From contig CAZTGE010000104.1 of the NCBI GenBank assembly GCA_964612995.1, forward strand, positions 1 through 14,718: DNA of 14,718 nt. Reading direction: 5' to 3'. This document shows positions 6,722-14,332 of this stretch, one piece after another; the stretch's first letter is position 1, and every line of letters starts with the position of its first letter. Position numbers and translations under genes: made by a program. The notes under the pieces are model-generated. The model did not search any database, was not told the origin of the DNA, and saw only the letters and a list, made by a program, of their open reading frames with translations. Origin of the DNA: SLQH01 sp964612995. GTDB lineage: Bacteria > Planctomycetota > UBA11346.

Positions 6722-6913
6722 GGCGCGATTCAATCGTTTAGTGCGGGGCTGTCCAGCAACGCCACGCGCTTGTGGGAAATCGCCTCCCGCCGGAGGGGTG
6801 ATCCTGCCGCGGCGATCTCCGCGCTGTCTCAAGCGCTTGTGGCACGAGCGCTTGGAGCCGGTGGGCGGCGATGGTACGCGATGTGCGTTATCGCGGCGGA
6901 GTGCAGGATCGCC
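6722..6913. promoter_or_regulatory. divergent rnd/flgB intergenic region with repeated GCGCTTG motifs
   Basis: This 192-bp region must hold the flagellar operon promoter. GCGCTTGTGG occurs at 6767-6776 and again at 6833-6842. AGCGCTTG occurs at 6832-6839 (inside the palindrome CAAGCGCTTG, 6830-6839) and 6847-6854, spaced 15 bp. These could be operator half-sites. TGGCACGAGCGCTTGGA at 6841-6857 superficially resembles a sigma-54 element but has one extra spacer base and GG in place of the -12 GC. No good sigma-28 or sigma-70 site is visible. Confidence 0.35.
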
Positions 6914-7276
6914 ATGCTCGTCGATGACCGGATGCTCAATCTCGCCAGGCTGCTCGACGTCGCCACGCTGCGCGCGCGGGTGCACGCCGAGAACATCGCC
7001 CATCAGAACACCCCGGGCTATCGCGCCCGTGCGGTGCGTTTCGCCGATGAGTTCGCCCGGGTGCAGGCGCTGCGCGGTGATGCAGCGGCGCGCACGGTCG
7101 AACCGGAGGTCATCGAGCCCCGCACCACCGCGGTCGACAACGACGGCAACGATGTGTCGGTGGATCGCGAGGTCACGCTGGCCGCGAAGAACGCGATGCG
7201 GTACAATGCATGCATCAGTCTGCTGCGCGGCAAGCATCAGCTGTTGAACATGTCCATCAACGGCCGGAGGAGCTGA
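6914..7276 (+). CDS. flgB: flagellar proximal rod protein FlgB
   Basis: The product has 120 residues, slightly shorter than the usual 130-138. The rod-family signature ENIAHQNTPGY is at 26-36, matching the NIANxxTPGY consensus that helps form the N-terminal coiled coil. DGNDVSVDREV (77-87) matches the conserved DGNxVdxdxE segment, and the C-terminal helix (AAKNAMRYNACISLLRGK) is typical. It is exported by the flagellar type III system without a cleaved signal and polymerises above FliE in the proximal rod. The frame is open far upstream, but only the Met at 6914 gives a FlgB-like N-terminus; AGGA lies five bases before it. It is first in the operon; flgC begins two bases after its stop. Confidence 0.95.
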   Translation: MLVDDRMLNLARLLDVATLRARVHAENIAHQNTPGYRARAVRFADEFARVQALRGDAAARTVEPEVIEPRTTAVDNDGNDVSVDREVTLAAKNAMRYNACISLLRGKHQLLNMSINGRRS

Positions 7277-7278
7277 CC

Positions 7279-7701
7279 ATGCCGATCGACCGTCTGTTCG
7301 CCGGGACCGATGCCCTGGCTTCGGCGATGAGCGCCGAGAAGCTGCGGATGACCACGGCCGCAGAGAATCTGGCCAACGCCGGCAGCACCGCTCCGGTCGA
7401 CGGGGGTCGGCCCTATGCCCGCCAGCGTGTGGTGTTCGAGGAGGTGGTAGACCGCCTCGGGCGGCCGGCCGGCGGCGTTTCGGCCACGGTGGTGCAGAGC
7501 CCGCGCTACGAACAGCGCTACGATCCGGACCATCCCCACGCCGATCCGCAGACGGGGCTGGTCACCAGTGCGGACATCGACCCGATCCTCGAGTTGACGG
7601 ATCTGATGATCGCCAACCGCGCCTACAAGGCCGACGTCAACGCCGCCAAGGGCCTGATGCGGATGCACGAACAGGCCCTTTCGCTCGGAGGCAACGGATG
7701 A
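7279..7701 (+). CDS. flgC: flagellar proximal rod protein FlgC
   Basis: The product has 140 residues (family about 134-150). The N-terminal helix SAMSAEKLRMTTAAENLANAGST (15-37) is the FlgC form of the rod signature, RMxxxAxNLANAxST. The C-terminal ELTDLMIANRAYKADVNAAKGLM (105-127) matches the family's MVxLMxAsRAYqANVxAxxxxK. It partners FlgB, FlgF and FlgG in the rod. A strong GGAGGAG (7266-7272), inside the end of flgB, lies six bases before the ATG, favouring 7279 over the longer open frame. Its stop overlaps the fliE start as ATGA. Confidence 0.95.
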   Translation: MPIDRLFAGTDALASAMSAEKLRMTTAAENLANAGSTAPVDGGRPYARQRVVFEEVVDRLGRPAGGVSATVVQSPRYEQRYDPDHPHADPQTGLVTSADIDPILELTDLMIANRAYKADVNAAKGLMRMHEQALSLGGNG

Positions 7702-8036
7702 GCACGCCCCTCGACCCCATGCGACAGTATCTCGGCAGCCAGGGGATCACCCCGGGCCAACAGGCTGGCGGGCCGGGCGGCCCGTCGCCAGCGGGCCCCG
7801 AACGCACCGCCGAGGGCAAGACCTTCTCCGACGTGCTCAAGGACTTCGTCGACCAGGTCGACGGGGCGCAGAAGCACTTCGATCAGGCGATCGAGGCGGT
7901 GGAGCGTGGCGAAACCGACAATCTGCACCAGGTGATGCTGGCGCAGAACCAGGCCCAGGTCTCGCTCAAGCTCGCCGCGGAGGTCCGCGACAAGCTGGTC
8001 GAAGCCTACAAGGAAGTCATGCGCACCCAGATTTGA
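7698..8036 (+). CDS. fliE: flagellar hook-basal body protein FliE
   Basis: The 112-residue product has a disordered Gly/Pro-rich N-terminus (10-40), then two helices. The hallmark stretch GETDNLHQVMLAQNQAQVSLKLAAEVRDKLVEAYKEVMRTQI (71-112) matches FliE's GxxxnlhqVMiAxqkAxvslxxxxqVRnKlveAYqEimrmqV. FliE joins the MS ring to the rod and is the first substrate exported by the type III apparatus. The start overlaps the flgC stop (ATGA). Placement of fliE directly after flgBC, not as a lone gene, follows the Firmicutes/deltaproteobacterial arrangement. Confidence 0.95.
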   Translation: MSTPLDPMRQYLGSQGITPGQQAGGPGGPSPAGPERTAEGKTFSDVLKDFVDQVDGAQKHFDQAIEAVERGETDNLHQVMLAQNQAQVSLKLAAEVRDKLVEAYKEVMRTQI

Positions 8037-8056
8037 GGAAGTGACGGACGGCGCCC

Positions 8057-9691
8057 ATGGGCAGGTTCATCGATCAGATCAAGGCCATCTGGGGTCGGCT
8101 GCAGACCCCGCAGAAGGCGACCATCGTCCTGGTCCTGCTCGGACTGGCGGGGATCTTCGCGGTGGTCTTCTACGGCGCGACGCGGCCGGATTTCACCGTG
8201 CTGGCCAGCGAGCTGTCGCGGGCCCAGGCCACGCGGATCGCGGCCGAGCTCGACAGCCGTGGCATCCCCTATCGCATGGTCGATGGCGAGACGGCGGTGC
8301 TGGTGCCGAGCAAGGATCGCTACAGCCTGCGCAACGATCTCGCCGAGCAGGAGATACTCGGCGACGACTCGACCGGCTTCGAGATCCTCGACAAGAACGG
8401 CTTCGGCGAATCGACCTTCATGGAACGCAAGAAGTTCGACCGCGCGGTGGCCGGCGAGCTCGAGCGTGGTTTCCGGGAGCTGCCCGGTGTGGCCAGCGCG
8501 CGGGTGATCGTGGTCCAGCCGCCGCCGAGCCCTTTCCTCGATCAGGAACGCGCGCCCTCGGCCTCGGTCAAGCTGCGCATGGACAGCGGCCGGCGGCTGA
8601 CCAAGCGCCAAGTGGCGGGCATCGTACGGCTCACCGCCGGTGCGGTGGAGGGGTTGAGCGCCGACCGGGTCCAGGTGATGGACGACGCCGGCCTGCTGAC
8701 CGACGAACGCGACGATCCATTGGCGATGGCCGCCTCGAGCTCGCTCGAGGCCGAGCAGGCGATGGAGCACCATCTCTCACGCAAGGCGCAGGAGATGCTC
8801 GACCGCGTCCTCGGGCCGGGCCGGAGCATGGTCCGGGTGGCGGTCGACCTCGATTTCACCAAGCGCAGCGCGGCCGAATCCAACCCGACCAACTCGGTGC
8901 TCCTGCGTCAGGAGACCAGCGGCAGCGACGAGGCCACCCCGGTGCCCGAGCCCGGCGGGGTCGCGGGCACCGCGGGCAACATCGAGCCGCCGGTCGGCGG
9001 AGCGGCCGACGCGGATGAGGCGACGAAGTCGACAGAGCAGGACACGCGCGAGTACGTGGTTGGCAAGAAGACGACCACCCGCGAGGACGAGGTCGGGGTC
9101 ATCCGCGGCATGACCGTGAGCATCTGGCTCGACCACAAGCAGCAGACCCGGAGCGAGACCGACCCCGACAGTGGCGAAGAGGTCACCACCACCGAACGCA
9201 TGCCCTACGATGAGAGCGAGAAGAAGCGTTTCGCCGACATGGTGCTCAACGCGATCGGCTACAACGCCGCCCGCGGGGCCCATGAGACCCGCGAGCAGGA
9301 AGCCGACGTGTCGCGCTTGTTCTCCTATTCGGTCGAAAGCCTGCCGATGTATCAGGAACCGGCCGACGCGCCGGCGCCGAGCCAGGCCTCGCTGACCACC
9401 ATCGTCGAGGGGCCATGGCCGCGCTACCTGCTCGCGGCGGTGGTCGCGGTGGTCCTGCTGCTGGTGGCCCGCGGCCAGCTCAAACGCAGTCACGTGGCCT
9501 GGCAGGAGGAGCGCGAACGCATGCGCCGAGAGGCCGAGGAACAGGAGCAGCAGGCGGCCAACGATCCGGGCCGTCATGCGGAGGAGATGGCCCGCGAGCG
9601 GATGAATCTGCGCGATCGCGTGTTCGATCGGGTGCAGAAGGATCCCAAGTACGTGGCCCAGGTGATGCGTAATTGGATCCGTGATGCCTGA
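8057..9691 (+). CDS. fliF: flagellar MS-ring protein FliF
   Basis: The product has 544 residues (family about 530-580). The first membrane segment is at about 20-40 (ATIVLVLLGLAGIFAVVFYG). A periplasmic region follows with ring-building motifs: FTVLASELSRAQATRIAAELDSRGIPYR, then SLRNDLAEQ and the FERKKFDRAVAGELERGF helix, ending with PGVASARVIVVQPP. The hydrophilic insert at about 285-345 belongs to the beta-collar region. The second membrane segment is at 457-473 (YLLAAVVAVVLLLVARG), and the cytoplasmic tail ends with VFDRVQKDPKYVAQVMRNWI, the segment that binds FliG. FliF forms the MS ring in the inner membrane and houses the export gate. Its start follows fliE by 20 bases with only a weak GGA ribosome site at eight bases. 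The stop overlaps the fliG start. Confidence 0.96.
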   Translation: MGRFIDQIKAIWGRLQTPQKATIVLVLLGLAGIFAVVFYGATRPDFTVLASELSRAQATRIAAELDSRGIPYRMVDGETAVLVPSKDRYSLRNDLAEQEILGDDSTGFEILDKNGFGESTFMERKKFDRAVAGELERGFRELPGVASARVIVVQPPPSPFLDQERAPSASVKLRMDSGRRLTKRQVAGIVRLTAGAVEGLSADRVQVMDDAGLLTDERDDPLAMAASSSLEAEQAMEHHLSRKAQEMLDRVLGPGRSMVRVAVDLDFTKRSAAESNPTNSVLLRQETSGSDEATPVPEPGGVAGTAGNIEPPVGGAADADEATKSTEQDTREYVVGKKTTTREDEVGVIRGMTVSIWLDHKQQTRSETDPDSGEEVTTTERMPYDESEKKRFADMVLNAIGYNAARGAHETREQEADVSRLFSYSVESLPMYQEPADAPAPSQASLTTIVEGPWPRYLLAAVVAVVLLLVARGQLKRSHVAWQEERERMRREAEEQEQQAANDPGRHAEEMARERMNLRDRVFDRVQKDPKYVAQVMRNWIRDA

Positions 9692-10700
9692 CGACCAGAC
9701 GCAGCAAGCCGGCGGCGAATTCAGCGGCCTGCGCAAGGCCGCCACCTTCCTGTTGGCCTTCGACAGCGACACCGCTGGCGCGATCATGCGCCACTTCGAC
9801 GACCGCGACCTGGGCATGCTCAGCGAGGAGATGACACGCCTGGGCGATGTCACCGCCGAGAGCGTCGACAAGGTGCTCAAGGAGTTCGACGACGCTGGCG
9901 AAAGCATCGCGGTCGAACCGATGCTCGTCGAGATGCTGGAGAAGGCGCTCGGGCACGAGAAGGCGAAGGCCCTGCTCGAGCGGATCCGCAAGCGCAGCAT
10001 CACCCGTGAGCCCTTTCGTGCCTTGCGCCGTCTGAGCCTGCATCAGTTGCGCTCGGTGCTGGCCGGCGAACACCCGCAGGTCCTGGCATTGGTGGTCAGC
10101 TACCTCGATAGTCAGATGGCCTTCGACCTGTTGCGCGAGATGGACGAGAACCTGCGCTACGACGTGGTGCGTCGCATCGTCTGCACCGAGGAGATGCCGT
10201 TCGAGATGGTCCAGCAGATCGACGCGATACTCGAGGCGCGCGCGGTCGAAGCGGCGTCCGAGAAGACCGTCGGCGAGCGCAACCGCTTCCAGACCGTGGC
10301 CCACATGCTCAATTTCGCCGAGCCGGGGCTGTCGAAGTCGATCATGGAACGCCTGAACAAGGACATGCCCGAAGCAGCCGGCGAGATCCAGGCGCTGATG
10401 TTCGTGTTCGACGACCTGGTGCTCATCGGTGACCGCGAGATGCAGAAGGTCCTCGGCGAGCTCGACAAGGAAGACCTGGCCCTGGCGCTCAAGACCGCCA
10501 CGCCCGAGGTCACCGAGAAACTCATGGGCAATCTGTCCAAGCGTGCGCGCGAGAATCTCCAGGATGAGATGGAGATGCTCGGACCCAAGCCGTTGAGCGA
10601 GGTCGAGGAGGCACAGAAGCGCATCGTTGAGCACGTACGCGAGCTTGAGGAGCGTGGCGAGATCACCATCAACCGCGGCGGCGCCGAGGAGATGGTCTGA
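9684..10700 (+). CDS. fliG: flagellar motor switch protein FliG
   Basis: The 338-residue product is the rotor protein that links the MS ring to FliM and takes torque from MotA. The N-terminal domain (about 15-105) binds FliF. The middle domain carries the EHPQ motif (129-132) followed by VLALVVSYLDSQMAFDLL. The C-terminal torque helix keeps Lys270, Arg287, Asp294 and Glu295 at positions equivalent to E. coli Lys264, Arg281, Asp288 and Asp289. The position equivalent to Arg297 is Pro303, with a Lys just before it. The start is taken as the ATG at 9684; a GTG one codon earlier (9681) is equally open. It overlaps fliF by eight bases and ends in TGATG with fliH. Confidence 0.96.
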   Translation: MPDDQTQQAGGEFSGLRKAATFLLAFDSDTAGAIMRHFDDRDLGMLSEEMTRLGDVTAESVDKVLKEFDDAGESIAVEPMLVEMLEKALGHEKAKALLERIRKRSITREPFRALRRLSLHQLRSVLAGEHPQVLALVVSYLDSQMAFDLLREMDENLRYDVVRRIVCTEEMPFEMVQQIDAILEARAVEAASEKTVGERNRFQTVAHMLNFAEPGLSKSIMERLNKDMPEAAGEIQALMFVFDDLVLIGDREMQKVLGELDKEDLALALKTATPEVTEKLMGNLSKRARENLQDEMEMLGPKPLSEVEEAQKRIVEHVRELEERGEITINRGGAEEMV

Positions 10701-11428
10701 TGGCGATCCTCCGTTCCCGCAGTGTCGAGGGCAAGAGCTGCCCCGTGCCCAATCCGGCGGTCGCGCGCAGTCTGCGTGAGTGGCAACGGCGGATCGATGA
10801 AGCCCACGTGCACGGCGAGCAGGCTGCCGGCCTGGCCATGGCCGAGCGTGCGAACGAGCTCGAGCGACGCGAGGCCGCGCTCGAAGCGACGTTGGCCGAA
10901 CGCGAGCGGGCGGCCGAGGCCGCATGTCGCGAACGCGTCGATGGCGCGCTGCGCGCGCTCGGCGCCGCGCTCGAGGTGGTTCCGACCCTGCAGCAGGAGG
11001 TGGTCCGCGCCGCCGAGCGCGAGGTCGTCGAGCTCGCCCTGGCGATCGCGGCCCGGCTGCTCCGGCACGAGATCGAGCACGACCCGACCTGGATGGAGGC
11101 GGCGCTGGGTGACGCCCTGGCGCGGGTTCCCGATCGCCGGCGGGTCGAGCTGCGGCTGCATCCGCGCGACGCGGCCGCGGTGCGCGAACATCTGCCCGAG
11201 ACCGGTTCGCTCGCCGGCATCGACGAACTGGACATCGTCGCCGACCCGGCCGCCGCCCGGGGGGCGATGGTGCTGCGCTCGGGCGGGACCGTGATCGATG
11301 CCGGCGCGCCCGGCGCCTGGCACCGGCTGGCCGAGGATCTGCTCGCGACCGCACCGGCGCCCACCGCCGAGATCGGCGATCCGCCGGGTACGCAGGCCGA
11401 ACAGACGGCCGCGGAGGGCGAGGGATGA
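10700..11428 (+). CDS. fliH: flagellar export-ATPase regulator FliH
   Basis: The product has 242 residues (E. coli 228-235). The N-terminal half (about 24-80) is a long charged helix, the FliH stalk. Residues about 85-200 form the conserved FliH/YscL-like domain: EREVVELALAIAARLLRHEI, then VPDRRRVELRLHPRDAAAVREHL and a terminal RGAMVLRSGGTVIDAG in place of the usual RGGcxxeTxxGxiDA. The last 35 residues are low-complexity and acidic. FliH dimers hold the ATPase FliI and tether it to the switch. GAGGAG inside the fliG end serves as ribosome site, and the start overlaps the fliG stop by one base. Identification rests on position plus the conserved domain, since FliH sequences diverge strongly. 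Confidence 0.9.
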   Translation: MAILRSRSVEGKSCPVPNPAVARSLREWQRRIDEAHVHGEQAAGLAMAERANELERREAALEATLAERERAAEAACRERVDGALRALGAALEVVPTLQQEVVRAAEREVVELALAIAARLLRHEIEHDPTWMEAALGDALARVPDRRRVELRLHPRDAAAVREHLPETGSLAGIDELDIVADPAAARGAMVLRSGGTVIDAGAPGAWHRLAEDLLATAPAPTAEIGDPPGTQAEQTAAEGEG

Positions 11429-12765
11429 TCGATCTCGGCCGCTACCATCAGCGTCTGCGCGGGTCCGACCCGGTCCAGCTCAGTGGTGATGTCACCCGGG
11501 TCGTCGGGCTTTCGGTCATCGCCTCGGGGCCGGCGGTTCCGGTCGGCGACCTCTGTCGCATCAGCGGCCCCACCGGCAGTCAGCTGGCGCTGACGGTCGG
11601 TTTCCGCGAGGGCGAGATGTTGCTGCAGCCGCTGGGCACGATCACCGGTATCCGGCCCGGCGACCGCGTCGAAGCGTTGGGTCGGGGGCTGGAGATCCCG
11701 GTCGGGCCCGGCCTGGTCGGCCGCGTGATCGACGGGGTCGGCAATCCGATCGACGGCAAGGGGCCGATTCCCGGCCGGGCCCGTCGTGCGGTCGAGGGGC
11801 AGCCCCCGCCAGCGCTCTCGCGCAGGCCGATCGGCACCGTGCTGGAGACCGGCTTCAAGGTCATCGATACCGTTTTCACCGTCGGCAAGGGGCAGCGGAT
11901 GGGCATCTTCGCCGGCTCGGGCGTCGGCAAGTCGGTGTTGCTCGGCGAATTGGCGCGCAACGCCAGCGCCGATATCAACGTCATTGCCCTGGTCGGCGAA
12001 CGCGGCCGCGAGATCGGCGAGTTCGTCGGCAAGATCCTCGGCCCCGAAGGCCTGGCGCGCAGTGTGGTGATCGCTTCTTCGTCGGACCGGCCGGCGGTTG
12101 AACGGGTGGTCGCGGCGCAAGCGGCCCACGCCGTGGCCGAGCACTTCCGCGATACCGGGCTCGACGTGCTGCTGATGATGGACTCGGTCACCCGGCTGTG
12201 CCACGGTCAGCGCGAGATCGGCCTCTCGGCCGGCGAGCCACCGACCGTGCGCGGGTATCCGCCGAGCGCTTTCGCCATGCTGCCGACGCTGCTCGAACGT
12301 GCCGGCACCAGCGAGCACGGCAGCATCACCGCGTTCTACACCGTGCTGATGGATGCCGATGAGGATGCGGACCCGGTGGCCGACAACGTGCGTGCGATCC
12401 TCGACGGCCATCTGTTCCTCAGCCGTGAGATGGCCGGACGGGCGATCTACCCCGCGATCGATCTCGCGCGCAGCGTCAGCCGGCTGATCGTCGACCTGGT
12501 GCCGGAGAACGAGCACCGGTTGAGCCTGCGCGCGCGTGAACTCTGGGGCGAGTATGAGCGGGTGCGCGATCTGGTCGAGATCGGCGCCTATGAACAGGGG
12601 ACCAACGCCACCGTCGATCAGGCGATCGCCTGCCATCCGCGGCTGGTCGCCTTCGTCAAACAGGAGATGGGCCTGCGCCTGGAGCGCGCCGAGAGCCTGG
12701 AGTTGCTGCGCAGCGCGCTGGGCCAGGCAGCCTTCAGCCCGATGGGTGAAGGAGCCGAGGCATGA
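11425..12765 (+). CDS. fliI: flagellum-specific export ATPase FliI
   Basis: The product has 446 residues, the typical length. It is the hexameric, F1-beta-like ATPase at the base of the flagellar type III export system. Walker A GSGVGKS is at 164-170, GERGREIGEFV at 191-201 and Walker B VLLMMDSVTR at 248-257. QREIGLSAGEPPTVRGYPPS (262-281) and ERAG..EHGSITAFYTVLM (291-309) are hallmarks of FliI/YscN ATPases. The N-terminal beta-barrel (about 18-90) and C-terminal helical domain with EIGAYEQGTN are complete. The start overlaps the fliH stop as ATGA and the stop overlaps fliJ the same way, so the export complex is probably made by coupled translation. Confidence 0.97.
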   Translation: MIDLGRYHQRLRGSDPVQLSGDVTRVVGLSVIASGPAVPVGDLCRISGPTGSQLALTVGFREGEMLLQPLGTITGIRPGDRVEALGRGLEIPVGPGLVGRVIDGVGNPIDGKGPIPGRARRAVEGQPPPALSRRPIGTVLETGFKVIDTVFTVGKGQRMGIFAGSGVGKSVLLGELARNASADINVIALVGERGREIGEFVGKILGPEGLARSVVIASSSDRPAVERVVAAQAAHAVAEHFRDTGLDVLLMMDSVTRLCHGQREIGLSAGEPPTVRGYPPSAFAMLPTLLERAGTSEHGSITAFYTVLMDADEDADPVADNVRAILDGHLFLSREMAGRAIYPAIDLARSVSRLIVDLVPENEHRLSLRARELWGEYERVRDLVEIGAYEQGTNATVDQAIACHPRLVAFVKQEMGLRLERAESLELLRSALGQAAFSPMGEGAEA

Positions 12766-13169
12766 GCCGCTACGACCTGCTCATCGAGCACGTCGCCCGA
12801 CGTGAGGAGGCGATCACCCGCGAGCTGGGTCAGATCCGTGACGCGCTCGCGGCCTGCGGGCGACTGATTGCCAGCTACGGCGAGGCGCGCGATGCCGCCG
12901 GTCGGGGCCTCGCCCCGCAGGAACACCCGCTCTATCTCGCCTACTGCACGCGGCTGGCGGGGATGGAGGCCAAGGCCCGCGGCGACCTCGCTGAACTCGA
13001 GCGCCACGAAGACGACACCCGCGCGCGGCTGTTGCAGATCCACCAACGGCGCCGCAGCTTCGAGCACCTCGCCGCGAAGGAGGTCAGACGCGTGCGCACC
13101 CGCGCCGAGCGACGGATGCAACGCGAGGCTGATGAGATAGCCGCCCGGCGCTGGCTGGAGGCGCGGTGA
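12762..13169 (+). CDS. fliJ: flagellar export stalk protein FliJ
   Basis: The product has 135 residues (E. coli 147) and is almost wholly helical and charged, fitting the antiparallel coiled coil of FliJ. Features include an N-terminal LLIEHVARREEAITRELGQIRDAL helix, a turn near 45-55, and a C-terminal Arg/Glu-rich helix ending ERRMQREADEIAARRWLEAR. FliJ inserts into the FliI hexamer like the gamma subunit of F1 and links it to FlhA. Sequence conservation in the family is low, so the call leans on its place directly after fliI (ATGA overlap) and on the fold. Its TGA overlaps the next gene's ATG. Confidence 0.88.
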   Translation: MSRYDLLIEHVARREEAITRELGQIRDALAACGRLIASYGEARDAAGRGLAPQEHPLYLAYCTRLAGMEAKARGDLAELERHEDDTRARLLQIHQRRRSFEHLAAKEVRRVRTRAERRMQREADEIAARRWLEAR

Positions 13170-14143
13170 TGCACGGTTTCATCCGCACCCTGTTCCTCGG
13201 CCTGAGCGTGCTCTCGATCCTGATCGTCGGCATCGGCCTGACCGTGGCCCTGCTGTTCGCACAGCGCGGCGGGGTCAAGGGCATGCTCAAGCAGGTGGCC
13301 AACTCGCCGAAGGAGAACGAGGCCCTGCGCCAGCTGGCCCGTCGGCCCGACGAGCCGGCACCGTTGCCGCAACGCGCCGAGGGAGCCGATTACGAACGCG
13401 TGCTGCAGGACGTGGCCCAACGCATCAACGAGGTCACGGTGCGCGAACTGGTCGAGCGCAACAAGCAGAAGGCGGCGGAGCTCGCCGAACGCGAGCGCTA
13501 CCTTGCCCAGCGCGAGGCCGAACTGCGGCTGGGCCAGAGCGACATGATGCGCCTGCAACGCCAGCTCGAGGCCCTGCGCCACGAGCTGCGCGACCGGCGC
13601 GAGGAGCTCGCGGCGCGCCAGGAGGCCTTCGCCCGTTCGCAGCTCGAGACTGCGCGCCAGGTCGAGGTGCTCGACGAGGTCGAGCGCGAACGCGCTCAGG
13701 AACTGGCCCGGACCTATGCCATGATGCGCGACCCCTGGCAGCAACTGCGCCAGCTCGCCCCGAACGACATCGCACGCTTCCTCGCGCTGATGGAACCCAA
13801 GGCGGCGGCCGAGATCCTGGACGCGGCGGTCGCCGATCGCGAGATGCCCGGCGTGTCGACGCGGATCCACCGCGCGCTGCTGGCGCTCGATCTCAGCGGT
13901 ATGAGCGGCAGCCAGGCCCAGCGCCTGGCCACGCTCTACAACTACATGAAGCCGAAGCAGATACTGCCCTATCTCGCCGACAGCGAACCGGCCGAGGTTG
14001 CACGGATCCTGCTCGCGATGGAGGTCAAGCAGCGGGCGGCGCTCAAGGAGGCCATCCATGCCGCCGATCCTGAACGGGGTGCCGCCGTGGACCGGGCGCT
14101 GCAGGTCGAGCAGCTGCGCGCGGGAGACGGAGGTGGCGTATGA
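13169..14143 (+). CDS. membrane-anchored coiled-coil protein, MotE/YlxF-like
   Basis: The product has 324 residues. One membrane segment is at about 9-31 with few residues before it, so the rest probably lies in the periplasm. A long Glu/Arg/Gln-rich coiled coil spans about 75-185. The C-terminal region (about 190-300) has two similar helical units, FLALMEPKAAAEILDAAV and LLAMEVKQRAALKEAI, the pattern of MgtE-N/MotE domains (MxpxxAAxIL). Rhizobial MotE is a periplasmic chaperone for a motor protein, and Firmicute YlxF occupies the same slot after fliJ. At 324 residues it is longer than the roughly 180-220 I recall for those. It stands where fliK might be expected, but shows no FliK features (Gln/Pro-rich N-terminus, hook-length C-terminal domain). 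The ATG at 13169 overlaps the fliJ stop; a GTG at 13166 is an alternative. Confidence 0.72.
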   Translation: MHGFIRTLFLGLSVLSILIVGIGLTVALLFAQRGGVKGMLKQVANSPKENEALRQLARRPDEPAPLPQRAEGADYERVLQDVAQRINEVTVRELVERNKQKAAELAERERYLAQREAELRLGQSDMMRLQRQLEALRHELRDRREELAARQEAFARSQLETARQVEVLDEVERERAQELARTYAMMRDPWQQLRQLAPNDIARFLALMEPKAAAEILDAAVADREMPGVSTRIHRALLALDLSGMSGSQAQRLATLYNYMKPKQILPYLADSEPAEVARILLAMEVKQRAALKEAIHAADPERGAAVDRALQVEQLRAGDGGGV

Positions 14144-14331
14144 TCACGCTGACCAGGCTCAACGGGGAAGAGATGATCGTCAACGCGCAGCAGATCGAGA
14201 GCATGGAGGCCAAGCCCGATACCCGGGTCACGCTGATGAATGGCAAGCAGCTCTACGTCCGCGAGAGCCCGGAAGAGGTGGTGCAGCGGGTGCGGGCCTG
14301 GCTCGCCGGACTGCGGCGGGGGGGCGAGTAG
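14140..14331 (+). CDS. flbD: FlbD/SwrD-family flagellar protein
   Basis: The product has 63 residues. MITLTRLNG at the start, the NAQQIESME stretch, the PDTRVTLMNGK turn (26-36) and VRESPEEVVQRV match the small FlbD family (YlzI/SwrD in Bacillus), whose pattern is MIxLTRLNGxxfxlNxxxIExiExxPDTxitLxnGkxxvVxEsxeEv. In Bacillus, SwrD raises motor power, apparently through the stators, which suits its place one base ahead of motA. It is soluble with no membrane segment. This family is distinct from the Caulobacter sigma-54 regulator also named FlbD. The start overlaps the previous stop as ATGA. Confidence 0.93.
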   Translation: MITLTRLNGEEMIVNAQQIESMEAKPDTRVTLMNGKQLYVRESPEEVVQRVRAWLAGLRRGGE

Positions 14332-14332
14332 C

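Noticed and set aside
6841..6857. TGGCACGAGCGCTTGGA as a sigma-54 promoter for flgB
   Set aside because: The spacer is one base too long and the -12 element reads GG, not GC. Both features are nearly invariant in real sites.
6722..6913. A sigma-70 promoter for flgB (TTGGAG at 6852, TACGCG at 6875)
   Set aside because: The -10 element matches TATAAT poorly; in such GC-rich sequence this level of match is expected by chance.
8041..9018. ORF starting GTG at 8041, next to the only strong purine run between fliE and fliF
   Set aside because: The purine run abuts the GTG with no spacing, and the frame is a shadow of fliF with an Arg/Gly-rich translation.
8777..12636. Long minus-strand ORFs (8777-10003, 9480-11354, 10669-12636) opposite fliF, fliG, fliH and fliI
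   Set aside because: They lie antisense to well-identified flagellar genes, overlap each other, and have low-complexity Arg/Ala/Pro-rich translations.
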